The notes under the pieces were generated by a model, which saw only the letters and a program-made list of their open reading frames with translations, was not told where the DNA came from and made no database searches. A program made the position numbers and the translations under genes. Shown in pieces: positions 22,458-34,033 of a stretch of DNA of 64,000 nt. How positions within the stretch are numbered: the first letter of the stretch is position 1; each line of letters begins with the position of its first letter. The DNA is taken from assembly GCF_000275845.1 (NCBI RefSeq), contig NW_006766883.1, positions 2,439,843 through 2,503,842 on the forward strand. Direction: 5' to 3'. The DNA comes from Dichomitus squalens LYAD-421 SS1 (lineage: Eukaryota > Basidiomycota > Agaricomycetes > Polyporales > Polyporaceae).

Positions 22458-24331
22458 GACTGGTCTGTAGTGGAGGGCCTGACTTAGTCGACTAGGAGTT
22501 GGGGAGATGGGAGTATTGGCTCGACCGCAAAGCTCATCACAGGACAGACGGGCTTACCTCGGCACTCATAGGAGCCTAGGAAGGGAAGTGGTACAAAAAA
22601 TGATGGGCAGCATGCCACGAGCACGATACGCACTAGCCCCAAGAGACCTGGGTTATATCACCGGGGTCAGTCGCTGTTAGTGACTCGGAACCAAATCAGC
22701 AGGGGTCTGGACAAAAGACGCATCAGACCTGCCGTGAGGGAGCATGCGCTCTCCGATGAGATGACGGAGCATCAATAACAACATCGGGCGATGTCGCGGC
22801 TAAAGCTAAGCGAATGAAATACATACTTTGAGATTCGGGGGATGGGGCCCGGAGGCTAGGGCTCGGCGTCATGGAAGAGAATGAATGTTCGACAGATTTC
22901 GAAATAGTGAAAGATTGCCAAGATTTTGGGGGAGTCTAAGGATTGCTATAGGCAGAACAGATGGTGCCCAGTGCACTGCCAAGAGGCCCGGTCACGCAGA
23001 CCTTACAGTAGAGTCGAAAACTTGTCATAATGGCTCAGGACAAGTTCAAGGTGGCCTGAGGTCTCATCGACCTCTAGACTTTCGAACTTTGCATCCGCAG
23101 CGTTCCCAGTCCGGTTCGGCAATCGGGTCGGTCGGCGAGATAAGTTTGCATGATGCTTACTTACTGCATCGCAGCAAGCTCGTCAGGTCCTCCGCTGTCC
23201 TCATCAACGCTTGCACTTTCCTAACCTACTGCGCTTTACATGACTTTTTGACACGGCGTTTGACAACCCGTAAAGGGTAAGCGCCTGTCACATATGCGCC
23301 GTGACTTTCCTTGGTTGGGCCGTACGAGAAGAGATTCTGAGGCTACCTGAGTGGAAGAAAGGCGCAAAGAGTATCAAGGACCCAGCTATATGGCCATGAG
23401 AGTGTTTTACTGGCCATAGCGTGCCAAAAGCCGAAGGCGTTCAGTACTTGGCATCAAGAGATATGTAGACGCCGAAACATCTGCGTGTCCACGGATATAC
23501 TTATGCAAAGCGCAGTAACTTGGGCCATTACGTAAAGAGGAGGCCCTCCAACCCAAAAGTTTATGAGAGGCAAGCCTGCTTGATGGCCAGCGATGGTTAC
23601 TGAAAATCTTATCGGAAGACAGGTCTGTTCGCGGCCTCACTTATGTAGCAGACTATCCCACTATCGCCATCCCTGTCCGCTATGGCCGCTCCGGGCCCTC
23701 GCATTGACATTCTTCACTAGGCTCCCTCTCTGTTATCATTTCTAATCGTCTTTCCCTCCACCGAAAGCGAGACACCACGCCGCACGCCGCTTGTCCGAAG
23801 ATGCTACGAACAATTCTCTCCTTCTCCATCTCCGTCAGTGCCTCTTCCAATCCTCTTTTCTATGGCCCCATTTGATGCGGGTGGCGTCGACACAATCTCA
23901 ACACAAGCCATTTGAAACATGACGACGATCGGTCCCCGATCTCTCGCATTCAGGATCACGGGCGAATCGCTTGGCGCCGTCGAAGAGCGCAGTCGGAGCA
24001 GACTCTTCCGTTGGTTACTCAACGATAACTTCCATTACAGCGCCTTTCAAAACAACAGGCCACTTGGAAAGATTCTGCTCAGGTTGGGTGAAGACCCGAG
24101 GCAGAGGCGAGCGGGATCCGCCACTCTCAATGCTCAAGGGCACCTCTTCGGATGGGCATCTCGATTGTCAGATGACCTGATATTGGACTTGAGAACTGAC
24201 CGGCCGAAGTATGGGTCTTGTGAGAGGGCCTACAGTATCATTTTGAGAAACGCTAGCAAGAGATTCCCGATATATTCCGAAGATAACAGATTAGGTCCGA
24301 AGTAGTATAGTACAGAACGAGCAGATCCACG
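22458..24331. other. Gene-free interval (1.9 kb)
   Basis: No conserved motif, RNA gene or terminal repeats were recognised. A pyrimidine-rich stretch near 23730-23790 followed by ATGs looks promoter-like, but the frames behind it (24 and 128 codons) have no recognisable content. The proximal part near 22458 should hold the monooxygenase promoter. Confidence 0.35.
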
Positions 24332-25833
24332 CTATGCAGGAACGGACGCAGCGTCCGCCTGCGGCTCAGGCGGGGAAACGTGGCCGCCCCTACGTCTCCT
24401 CTTCAGAACAGAGCGGCGCTTCGCAGCCTTGACGCGCTTCAGGCGATCCTTGACATCTACGAACTTCACGCCGACGTCGACAAAGCGGATGGTTGGCCGT
24501 CCCGGTCGCTCAAGCACGACGTCGGGCTCGGTCTCACTTTTGAGGTGACGTAACCTCTTCAGCAAAGCCGTCTCTTCCGACTGCTTTGAGTTCACCCCGT
24601 CTACTGCTGCACGAGCAAGGCTCGTAGGCAAGATCGGGTTCTGCAACAAGAAGCTCATGAGACGGAGCAGCATCGGGATGAACAGAAAATGTTTACCTTG
24701 CCTTCCACTACAGGCTCCCAGAACATCCGCTGATAACGCGCACGCGCGAAGTCTTTGGTCGCTTCCGAGAGCTCATCAGCTTCAACAGCGTTCTCGCCAA
24801 GCTCCTGTCCACCAGTGCGACGCCCGGTACGCATGGAGGTTTGCTTCTCTGTGACACCTAGCGCGTACTCCATGCCCTTGAGGAAGCCAGTTTGAAGCGG
24901 CTTGTTCTTAACAAATAGTCAGTAAACCGTCCCGTAAACGAGGCAGCTCAAAGGCTCAGATGGGGTTGAAAAGAGATGAAACCAGAATCCGGCGTGATGT
25001 AAGGCACACCGGACGTCTTCCAATTCGCGAATGATGATGTATGTCTCATCGTGCAAGGAGAGATTAAAGACTTTACTGACCTCCTGCACGACACGACGGG
25101 CAACGGCGACTCTCGTTAGCAAGACTTCAGCAGGGGGTAACATCGCACAGTACCTAGCAAAGAGGGGATAGGTCAGTATATGTTGACACGGTATATCATG
25201 CTGCGACATAAGTTCAGAAAGCCATGCATGTAAGTTTGTCTAACCATATGCCCGGAGGCATCTTAAAGACTAATCGATTTAAACTCATCCTCTAGAACGC
25301 CGCAACGCGTGCGAAAGGGCAACAAGAACGGGACACGAACCTTTTGCCAATGCTGCTCCAGACCCTTCAACCGCAGGATAGCGTCGACGCGCGCGATGCT
25401 CAAGCCATGTCGCTGCGCAAGGATACGAGGGTTGAACACCTCCGGGTCCGCGATGAAGTCGTTCCAGATAGCAGTCCGGATCGAGTCCGAGATGGGGGTA
25501 GGCGGCTTGAATGACGGGTTCAGCGGGAACGGCTACACGTCGCGAGAACGGCGCGCGCACGGTCAGCGAACGCGTCCCCCACCAACAAGCAAATAAGACG
25601 AACTCAACTACTTGTCCCCCAAGCCAGTTCTTCGGCCGGTGCGCATCCTTGTACTTGATGCCCTCGGTCCTCAGCCACTGCGCATAGGTCGGGCCAGACT
25701 TAAACGGGTCCTCGGGACCACCCTCGGATTTCTGGGCGTAACGTCTACGCGGGGCCGCAGCGAGACATGCCCGTGCGGTGGTGGCAGCCTGTGTCGCGGG
25801 GCGACGCGAAGCCTGGGTAAGATGAGCGAGCAT
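24332..25833 (-). CDS. Mitochondrial small-subunit ribosomal protein mS45 (Bot1 family)
   Basis: Multi-exon gene. The N-terminus from the ATG at 25833 (MLAHLTQASRRPATQAATTA then RRRYAQKSEGG) is rich in Arg/Ala/Ser and free of acidic residues until the end, as expected for a mitochondrial presequence. An upstream in-frame ATG at 25863 adds ten residues and cannot be excluded. The domain core is TYAQWLRTEGIKYKDAHRPK, PFPLNPSFKPPTPISDSIR, then RILAQRHGLSIARVDAILRL and KGLEQHW, which match the eukaryotic mitochondrial regulator family (S. pombe Bot1, yeast Mrps35). Further exons give FARARYQRMFWEPVVEGK, PPAEVLLTRVAVARRVVQEV and the basic C-terminus KRVKAAKRRSVLKRRRRGG. The role is in mitochondrial translation. 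It is divergent from EFM3. Confidence 0.8.
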
Positions 25834-25964
25834 TGCAAGTACCGCTGGCAAATTTTGACCCATTTCTTCGGTCTGTCACGTGTGGCTTTAGGGGAGGCTC
25901 TCAAGCGTGTGCCCGACTGCGTCTTCAGGCGCTCAACCGACCCCACCCTGATCGCAATGCAGCC
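25834..25964. promoter_or_regulatory. Shared promoter of mS45 and EEF2KMT genes
   Basis: Only 131 bp separate the divergent start codons (101 bp if the upstream mS45 ATG is used). No TATA box is visible. A CACGTG hexamer is present near 25876-25881. Confidence 0.55.
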
Positions 25965-27367
25965 ATGTCGGCCTCGCTCTTCGACGTCCTGCGCGCATAT
26001 GCGACCTTGCAGCCTCCGAAGGGCATAGAGAAGCCAGACGTGCCTTTCGCCGCAGCGCACGAGTTCCTGCTCAAACATCTGCTCCTGAACCCCCACTTTG
26101 ACAACTATCCGCCCTCAAGACAGTACCAGATCAAATTCTGGAAATGGGCGATCGAATGGCTAGAAAGCCTGATGTCAGACGAGGCACGAGGCCCTCTCAT
26201 TCGCTTCTGTACCCCGCCTGATAGCGTCTGAAGGACGAGCTCGACGAGCGCATGTACACACACCATGTCGAGTTGATGTCGGAGGAAGCCATAGCGTCGT
26301 ACGTCCGCGTACAATCTTCCTCGTGGGGATAGGTTGACGCGAGCGCATATACAGCAAAGGCGCAGGGTCGGCAGGGCCGACGCCGTCGTACATGACATAC
26401 CTATGGCCTTCGGGGGACTCCGCGTCCGTCGGAAGGCCCGTCTATCCCGGCTGCGCTAGCGCGACGTTGCTCGAGTCGCGCACGATCACCGAGGGCGGGA
26501 CGACAGGCTTGAGAACCTGGTCGGCGAGCCTGATCCTGGGGCAGCACATGCTCTCCCACCCAGGTAGGTCGTACACCGCGCGATGTTTCCGTTTCCTGAC
26601 CCACGTTCACGCTACGTGCAGAGCTCGTAAAAGGGAAGAGAGTCCTCGAGCTAGGGTGCGGTTCTGGCTTCCTGGGGGTCGTGACCGGCTCCATCCACGC
26701 CTCAGCGGACGGTTCGTCGCTATGGCTCACGGATATGAATGAGTCGGTGCTCCAACGCTGCAAAGTCAATATGAGGTTGTTCTGTAGTATGTATACCCTG
26801 GCCTTGTTCTCCGGCGCATGCTCATCAATCGTGCAGATCAGTCCCATACACATCCAGACCTCAACTTCGAATTACTGGACTGGTCCGACGCACTCAGTCC
26901 TCGCAAACGGCCTGCATTGGAGGCATTCTTCCGCCGAGCTCGACCCGACCTCGTGTTGGGAGCTGATTTGGTAGGTCCCTAGCTATAGCGTAATCTAAGC
27001 TAGGCTAGAATTCACCGCTGGAGCCAGGCGTATGATCCCTCCATCATTCCCCCGTTGGTCAATATTTTGGCAGCTGCCCTTCAGAGTGGAGACGGGGGTC
27101 CGGGACCGACCGCGTACATCGCGGTGACTGTGCGCAACGAAGAAACACACTCAGATTTCCTCCGCCAGGCCAGTGAGTCGCCGCTCATCGACTGTATCGC
27201 GGCCAGGCGTCCCAAACATCCTGAGCGATCTCTTCACAGAACAGCTGCTTTCAGTCGAGGACACACACACATTCACGGTCGCGGAGAACATCTTCACGAG
27301 GACCGCCGAGCTCGGCCAGGACGCGTCCCAAGCAATCAGACTATACAAGTTCGGACGCAAACCGTAA
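25965..27367 (+). CDS. EFM3: Protein-lysine methyltransferase, FAM86/EEF2KMT family
   Basis: The first exon matches the FAM86 N-terminal region: FLLKHLLLNPHFDNYPPSRQ then QIKFWKWAIEWLES. Later exons give DELDERMYTHHVELMSEEAI, TYLWPSGD, TTGLRTWSASLILGQHML, and the SAM-binding motif GKRVLELGCGSGFLGVVTGS, then LTDMNESVLQRCKVNM, RPDLVLGADLVYDPSIIPPL and a C-terminal strand ending IRLYKFGRKP. By family it trimethylates a lysine of translation elongation factor 2 (yeast Efm3, human EEF2KMT) in the cytosol. Exon junctions after residue 80 and before TYLWP are not resolvable with clean GT/AG pairs. A GC-AG intron is possible. It is tail-to-tail with the APH gene, 47 bp between stop codons. Confidence 0.82.
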
Positions 27368-27414
27368 CACGTACGACGATGTAACGGGCTAGACAATCAC
27401 GCTACTACCCACCT

Positions 27415-28722
27415 TCAGGGCTCGCAGTCGGCCCACTCCTCGAGTTCGGGATCCGACAGCCAGTCCACGATCTGACGAAGGCGCCCCCCTTCTACCAGCG
27501 CGCGCCAGTACTCTGCGTCCCTGTCTTTCACGTACTGACGTCCATATCGATCGTCAGCACAGAAATGTGAATAAAAACCTAGGATGGAACCGACCTTAGC
27601 AAACGCGTCCCGCAGCCGCGCAGCGTCTCCCGGCGACGCCAGCCAATACTTCGCCATCGTGCCGCCCGCCCCCTCGCGCGGGTCGAGCGCGCCGTCGTAC
27701 CGGATCCACCGCGGGTACTGCGCCGCGAGGACCGCAGGGAGGACGGAGTGGAACTCCCAGTCGACGATCCCCGCCACCTCGCCCTGCGCGCCGACGAGGA
27801 CGTTCGTCTCGTTGAGGTCTTCGTGGACGAGGATGCTCCTGCGAAACGGGCTTTCTGCCACGCGCGAGCAGGCCCCAGGGAGCAGCGCGGCGACGCGGTC
27901 GATGGCGGCGCTCGCCCCAGGGGAGAGGGGCGCGGCTCGCCGTCTCTGCTCGACGAGCGCGTGCGCGAACTCCTCGAGGGTGGCGTAGACCTTGTCGGCG
28001 CAATAGCTCTCCCTGATCACGGCCCGCGGAGTGACGTCCAGAGCGTCGCCGGCGGGGCAGAGGGTGCCGATGCGGCCTTGAGGCACGTCCAGCCGGAACA
28101 GCGCCAGAGCGTGCTCGGCGTAAGACAGGACGGCGCGCTCCTGCGTCGCCGCGGCGAGATGAGTCGAGGGCGCGGAGATGAAGCGAGAAAGCGCGCGTGC
28201 TCGCCTTCATGGAGTACGGCCAGTCCCCGAAGACGTTCAGGATGCACTCGCCCGGCATCCTCTCCATCGCCACGAACGTCGCCCCGAAGTTGTAGATCTT
28301 TGGCACGGGGACGGAGGAGTGCTCCCTGAGCCACCGCATCACCCCGACCTCGCACTCGAACCTCTTCCGCGCGCGGTTCATATCGCGGGGCGCAGGGTGA
28401 TCGCTCAGCACGCGGACGATCCTCCGCGCGCCATCCGCGAACTCTATGTCCAAAACCTCAACACAGACAGAGTGCGAACATGCTTCGTGTGAGCTGCGAG
28501 CCTCGGGGGCGGTGACAGAGGGCGCACCAGGCTTCTGCTGGTGTCGAGTCCGCAGACGTCCATCTGCCTCGCGTTGATGGAGAGCGCGGCCTCGACGCGC
28601 TCTAGGGCAGCCCGGTAGGGCTCGTTGAGGGTTTCTCCGGGGATCCAGTGGAGGAACGAGGAAGGGTATGTCTCGAGTCGCACCGAGTTGCCGTCGCGAT
28701 CCCAGTAGGTGCAGAGAGGCAT
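27415..28722 (-). CDS. Aminoglycoside-phosphotransferase-fold (APH) kinase-like protein
   Basis: Three exons are proposed. The first begins MPLCTYWDRDGNSVRLETYP and ends about residue 65 (SRSL). A GTGCGC...TTGAG intron leads to VLDIEFADGARRIVRVL and VPVPKIYNFGATFVAMERMP (N-lobe and linker). The third exon contains the catalytic loop RSILVHEDLNETNVLV (HxD...N) and the metal-binding block GIVDWEFHSVLPAVLAAQYP. This is the typical basidiomycete APH family, often expanded. Substrates are generally unknown and may be small molecules. Local GC content is higher than in neighbours. The second intron donor is uncertain. It shares a 402-bp upstream region with WSS1. Confidence 0.78.
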
Positions 28723-29124
28723 CGTGTGTCGCCGGAGGAACAGAACAGGTATTTTTGGGGAATAGCAGAGGCAGCTAGTTGTACGCTCCTTGTTCTCTTA
28801 TTAGAGCGTGCTACGTCGTATGATGGGGATCAAGCATTGTGGCTGGTGGAGGCGTGTTTGGCATGAGATGGGCTTGTGTGGGTGCACGGCGGATGCAAAC
28901 GAGAGGATGGGGATCCGAACGCGGGGACGGACACGGGTGGCGGGAGGACGCGTTCTGGACGATTCGGGTCTTTAGTGAGCACGTGGGTGACGCGTCTGTG
29001 GCTGTAGTCGGAAGGATAGGCCTAGTGCTATGTTCTGTGCCCGCGAGCGTGCGTAGCGCAGTGCCCCTGAGTGCTTTATATATACCATTGCTCAACCATC
29101 TCTCAACTTCGCTTCCCATACACC
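28723..29124. promoter_or_regulatory. Divergent promoter of APH and WSS1 genes
   Basis: 402 bp between start codons. A TTTATATATA-like stretch at about 29075-29084 lies some 45 bp before the WSS1 start and could act as a TATA box. No other motif recognised. Confidence 0.4.
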
Positions 29125-30962
29125 ATGCCCGACGTCTTCGTGCAGTCCTTCACCCATCTCAACGACAAGCCTAATGCCGACCAGGCGCTCGACCTACTAC
29201 AACGCATAGCTTCTCTCGTCAAGCCCATCATGCGCAAGCATGCCTGGGTACTACCTGTCCTCTCAGAGTTCTTTCCGGAGGACCCCAATCTACTCGGTCA
29301 GTCGCCACTCGGTCTTTTAGTGGTCCCTGTTCGCGGAGTATTGACGTACACACCCCACCTTTCTCCCACAGGTCTAAGTGAGCACACCCATTTGAAGTCC
29401 CCCAGTCCACAAATCGCTCACGCCCTCCAGATATTAACGGCGGTGAGAAGATTTTGGTGCGTCTCCGGCTCCCACATGCCCCAGACACCTTCCTCCCCGA
29501 AGACTCCGTGGTCGGCACTATGCTCCATGAGGTCAGTCCCTCCCCCGTTTCTGTTCCCCCCTCCGCCTTCCTCGGCACCAAGCGGCCCCTCCAGCACCCA
29601 CTGACGCGCATACGCGGGACGCAGCTGACCCACAACGTCCACGGCCCTCACGACGCCGCGTTCTACAAATTCCTCGCCGGCCTCGAAGACGAATACGACG
29701 CCCTCCGCCGCTCCGGCTGGTCCGGCGAGGGCTTCCACGCCGCCGGCCGCCGCGTCGGCGCGAACGTCTCCCACAACCTACCCCCGCACCTCGCCCGCGC
29801 CAGGGCCGCACAGGCCGCGGAGAAGCGCAGGCAGCTCTCCGTCGTCCTCGGCTCGGCCGGCCGGCTGGGAGGGGGCCCGCGCCGCCCGAACAAGTCCCCG
29901 CGCGAGCTCGCCGCCGAGGTACGTCGTCTGATCTTGGCCGCGTTTGGGGTGGTGGGGCGGCCACGCTTCCTTTAGACGAGCAGAGCAGCTGATGGCTGAT
30001 ATCGCGTCCTTCTTTCGCACCGACAGGCAGCAGAACGCCGAGCGCGCGACGAGCTGACATGCGCGTCGACGTCTGGGGCGGTGGCGCAGACGGACCTCGC
30101 GGAGAAGGCTGCGGGGGCGAGCGTCCGGGACGAGGTGATCGACCTCACGGGCGACTCCTCCTCGGACTCGGAGCCCGAGCTGCTTATAATCGAGGAGGAA
30201 GCCCCGTCGCCCCAACGCTCGACCTCGCCCGCCTCCCTTGCCGCATCCGCCTCTATCTCTGCATCCTCGTCTGCGCTTTCACTGAAGAGCGCGCCGCCAA
30301 CAACGACCGGAAGCACGTCCCGCCTCGCTCCGCCCGACCGCGCGCCCTCATCGGCCTCCCTGCCAGCGCTAGCTTCCTCTACTACCACATCTACATCCAC
30401 GTCCACGCCGGACTCGGACCGCATGACACGCCCGATCGTGAAACGCGTCCCGCACGGGGCAGGCGACCCCCGGCCCACGCTCCCCAAACCGCGCTCCGTC
30501 TCGCGCCACCCCGCGAAGCGCCCCCCGACCTCGTGGACGCCCACCCCGCCCCCGACGCGCGCCACGTCCGTCATCCACCCGCGCAGCGAACAGTACCACC
30601 CTCACTCGCACTCGCACCTGCACTCTGATTCCGACCTCAACGCGGGCTCCGCTGCGGATCCGACCGCGGACGGGGATGGGGATGCGTTCGCGGGCGCGTC
30701 GATCCCGCTCGAGACGGAGTGGGCGTGCCCGCGGTGCACGCTCGTCAACGACGCGCTCGCGCTGCAGTGCGCGGCGTGTCTGGGCGTGCGGCCGCCGCCC
30801 CCTGCGAGGCCGAAGTCGACCATCGGTGATTGTAAAGAGGAGAAGAAGGAGGCTGGGAAGGACGGAGGGGGCGGATGGACATGCGGGGTGTGTGGGGAGC
30901 GCGAGATGCCAAGCGACTTTTGGTCGTGCCGATTTTGCGGGAGCGTGAAGGCGGGGTCGTAG
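29125..30962 (+). CDS. WSS1: DNA-protein crosslink protease, WLM family (Wss1-like)
   Basis: Five exons (29125-29296, 29372-29377, 29431-29531, 29625-29918, 30027-30962) give 502 residues. The second is a 6-nt microexon needed to read LLGLNINGGEKILVRLR. The metalloprotease site is MLHELTHNVHGPHDAAFYKF (HExxH plus third His). After the WLM domain come a basic stretch, two hydrophobic-acidic SUMO-interaction-like motifs (VIDLTGD and ELLIIEEEA, near residues 210-235), a long Ser/Thr/Pro linker, a His/Ser-rich patch (HPHSHSHLHSDSD), and two zinc ribbons of RanBP2 type, EWACPRCTLVNDALALQCAA and GWTCGVCGEREMPSDFWSC. Wss1 degrades proteins trapped on DNA, acting with SUMO and Cdc48 in the nucleus. 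Confidence 0.93.
29372..29377 (+). other. WSS1: 6-nt microexon of WSS1
   Basis: The six bases GTCTAA sit between CCACAG and GTGAGC. They complete G-L-N in the conserved LLGLNINGG motif. Flanking introns are 75 nt and 53 nt. Confidence 0.85.
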
Positions 30963-31931
30963 ACGCGCGCGGGCGCTGATGGAGGTACCGGGGGATGTCG
31001 TGCCGACTTGCGGCGTCTCTGCGGCCGCTGCTATCGCTTCTACTACTGCATCGCTTGCTTTTTGTACCACCACTAGACGGACTGGACGGACTGTGCCCAT
31101 GGATGGATGGCCTACAGCGGATACCTTGTACTTGTATGTAGATACGCGTCGAGCCTGCGCTTTGCTGGATTATTGTCGCGAACGGACGCACGTTACTTAT
31201 TACCAGTGCACTCCTACTCCTTAATGTGAGCGACTGAACCGCCGTGTTTGGACCCATCCCAGCAGTATGGTCCACGCAGCAACCCATAGTGTCTAACCTT
31301 CGTTCCTGTGCTAAGTGGGGAAGGGAACATGCACACGGTCACATCCATCGGGAGATATGACAGCGCTGGAGACGGTGAGGTCGACGGCAGGGCCCACGCC
31401 CGTGCATGTGTCTGTGATGAGGGCGCGAGAAACGAGAGAAACGAAGGAAGCTCCGGAGTTGGCTGCGTGGTTGTTGGGTCTGTTAGGTTCCGAAGAAAGG
31501 CGAGCTGTGGAGGCTGGGTCCCCAGAGCCTGGGTCTGGCTGTCACATTGCAATAGCGAGGCCTTGAGTACTCCTGCAAGCGGAGTGGGCGGTCGACATGG
31601 GACGATCATTGGGGCTGGCATGACACCTCAGTGACCGCTCAGAACCGACGAAAAGCAATCTGATGGATGCGCCGGAACCATGACCAAGGACATGAACGAC
31701 GTTTTGAGCTTTGAGGATCTGATGAAGGCGACCAGCCGCCGGCTTTGGGACCAAGCATATATGGCGCAACTCGAACGCGGTTTCGGCAGAAACGACAGAG
31801 TGTCCCGAAACAAGCGCGAGGAGTACTCGTACTGACTGCCAGCACGGTAAACTTGGCCACACTCCTTTGGAGCGTCAAGTGAAGGTCAAATCGAGTGCTA
31901 TTTCTTGCGAGTGAGCCAAAGCTCTGTATCA
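30963..31931. other. Convergent 3' intergenic interval (1 kb)
   Basis: Between the WSS1 and carboxypeptidase stop codons. Frames of up to 135 codons occur on both strands but look random. No RNA gene or repeat recognised. Confidence 0.4.
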
Positions 31932-34033
31932 CTACAATTCTTGGCCAGCAAGCCAGCGGTTGACCACCTCCAAGGTGCGGACGGGTTGGTCATACGGCGC
32001 CTAGGGTAAGGCACACATGAGCAAACGGACGCATCCCACTCCTCGGGTGAGAAAACAGACAGTGCGCACCATATGTCCTGCATCGCGGATAGTGGCGAAC
32101 GTCAAGCTGCCTGCACTCCTCGTCCGACCCGCATCTACCCCATCCACTGACCAGTCTCGCAAGGGCTGGCTCCTAAATGCGTCCTGTCCGAACCACTCGA
32201 GTTCGAGCGTCATGCGTTCGTTGCCGACCTACGATAGAGAACCGCTGTCAGTTGATCAAATAGGAAAGCAGGAAACGGGGCGCACCCAATTGCAGATCCA
32301 ATCTTTGTCACCAACGTAGATGAGAGCCTTCACGCCACGTTGGAGGAGCGCCTCCAGGTGATGTTCGGCACGGAACCACCTGTCGTCTTCATTCAACCGC
32401 GCATTGACTTCCCAGTTGGCCCAAGAGTAGTTGCCGTGGTGCGGGTCGATGCCAAGGGCTTCCTGCACGGAGCGGTTGTTCAAGTACGTGGTTGTGTCAC
32501 TGTAGTCACGGTACTAGCTCCCTCACAAGATAGAGAGAGGGTCTTAGTCGACGTACCCAACGATAGGGTAACAGGACTCGAAGTCGGGCCTGTCCAGGCT
32601 ACAGCCATCGTCAATACGCACCAGAGGGGATATGAACAGATGGGCTCATACCACGGTCTCAACGCATCGTATGGGTTCCGCCCTATGAGACACTGATCAA
32701 TCAAGATTGGTAAGGAGTGAATACAACGCCGCTCACTTGTAAAGATATCTTCAGTCAGCGATTTCTGGCAGAACTCCCAGGCGTCCAGGCAGTCGATGTG
32801 ATCCAAGACATCAACGCAGGACTCCTTGAGTCGCTTCTGGCATCGAGGGACGAATTGCTTCATGCGAACGCAATCCCTGATTGATACATCAGCACTGTTG
32901 GTGGCCTGCGGGGGTGAATGGTACCGACGATATGCTCGTCACTTTTGGGAAGCCATAGCTTCCACACTGAACATCATAATATGACATCATGGTGGCTACA
33001 CTATTAGTGTCGCCGTTCCCTGAGAATGGATGAGTCTACATGATCAGTATGTTAGGCTGCGACAACTGACCTATCATCACAGAGGTCAGATTGATAGGCG
33101 TCAAGCCTGCATAGACCAGGTCTGCGTTGCGATCGTACACGGCAGATGCAAAGACAGGGATGTAGCGGCCCTGTGACATGTTCAATTAACGCACTGAGCA
33201 CAGCCGAGATAGCACTCACACCAAAGGATTCGCCAGCCATGTGGAACGGTCTACCCTTAAACTTTGTGAAGTGCTCGAAAAATATGACAAAAAAGGCAGC
33301 TATGTCTTGTCCTGCTTCCGCATTGGTGCTCTTTGATAGTCGCATCAATATATTGTTGTAACACACATGCAGCTGGGGATACGTACGATCTTCTCGCCAT
33401 AGTCCGCGTACGAGAAGCCGACACCGATAGGCTGGTCGACGAAGAACACGTTAGCATGGTTGTTCCATGCGTATTCGAAACGTTCCGTAGTGTTCGGTCC
33501 AGTCACACGGCAAGGTCCTGTCCCCAGTAAGGAGGTAAGAAGAGTCGTTTATTAGATTGACAAGTCGGCTGCATACCAAGCTCGTTGTAGAGGCCGAGCA
33601 TTGAAGATCCGCCAGGACCACCATTTGTCCAGAATATCACGTCGTCTTCGTCGGGATCGCGTCTGCTCTCAAAGAAGGCGAAGAAGAGATGGCGGGCCCC
33701 GACATCGATGTAGCCGGAGTACGCCCTATGAAACAATCACGTCAGGGGCTCTAACACATGCGATTTGGTAGTACGGTGCTTGTTGACGTACTGTACTTCG
33801 CCGTCGCAGAAATGCGACTGCTTCACACGCACGCTATGTGCAGGGAAGTGAGGGTGCAGCAGAGTGGTGTACTCTGTCACGGAGAGAGCGTTGAGGTCCT
33901 GAAAAGGTGTGAAAAGGCCAGCGTCGTAAGGAGCAGACGAGCCCCAACTGCCCCTAGTAGTAGCGCCCAATGGATACTGTGCTCCTGCAGCAAGGCTGCC
34001 AAGCGTGAGGACAGCGTAGGCACGAAGATTCAT
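31932..34033 (-). CDS. Secreted or vacuolar serine carboxypeptidase (S10 family)
   Basis: Multi-exon gene starting at the ATG at 34033. The N-terminus MNLRAYAVLTLGSLAAGAQY is a signal peptide. Motifs in order: LCDGEVQYVNKH-like pro-region, GYIDVGARHLFFAFFESRRD, FWTNGGPGGSSMLGLYNELG, NHANVFFVDQPIGVGFSYAD, the nucleophile GESFG followed across an intron by GRYIPVFASAVYDRN, KALIYVGDKDWICNWVGNE with the catalytic Asp, and TIRDAGHMVPYDQPV-type block with the catalytic His. It ends VNRWLAGQEL. A Cys-rich insert (RCQKRLKESCVDVLDHIDC) lies between. The family removes C-terminal residues at acidic pH, like carboxypeptidase Y. Whether it is vacuolar or secreted cannot be decided. Confidence 0.9.

Noticed and set aside
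23801..24305. Possible small secreted protein after a pyrimidine-rich promoter-like stretch
   Set aside because: The first frame has only 24 codons, and the overlapping 128-codon frame has no signal peptide or domain. No consistent gene model.
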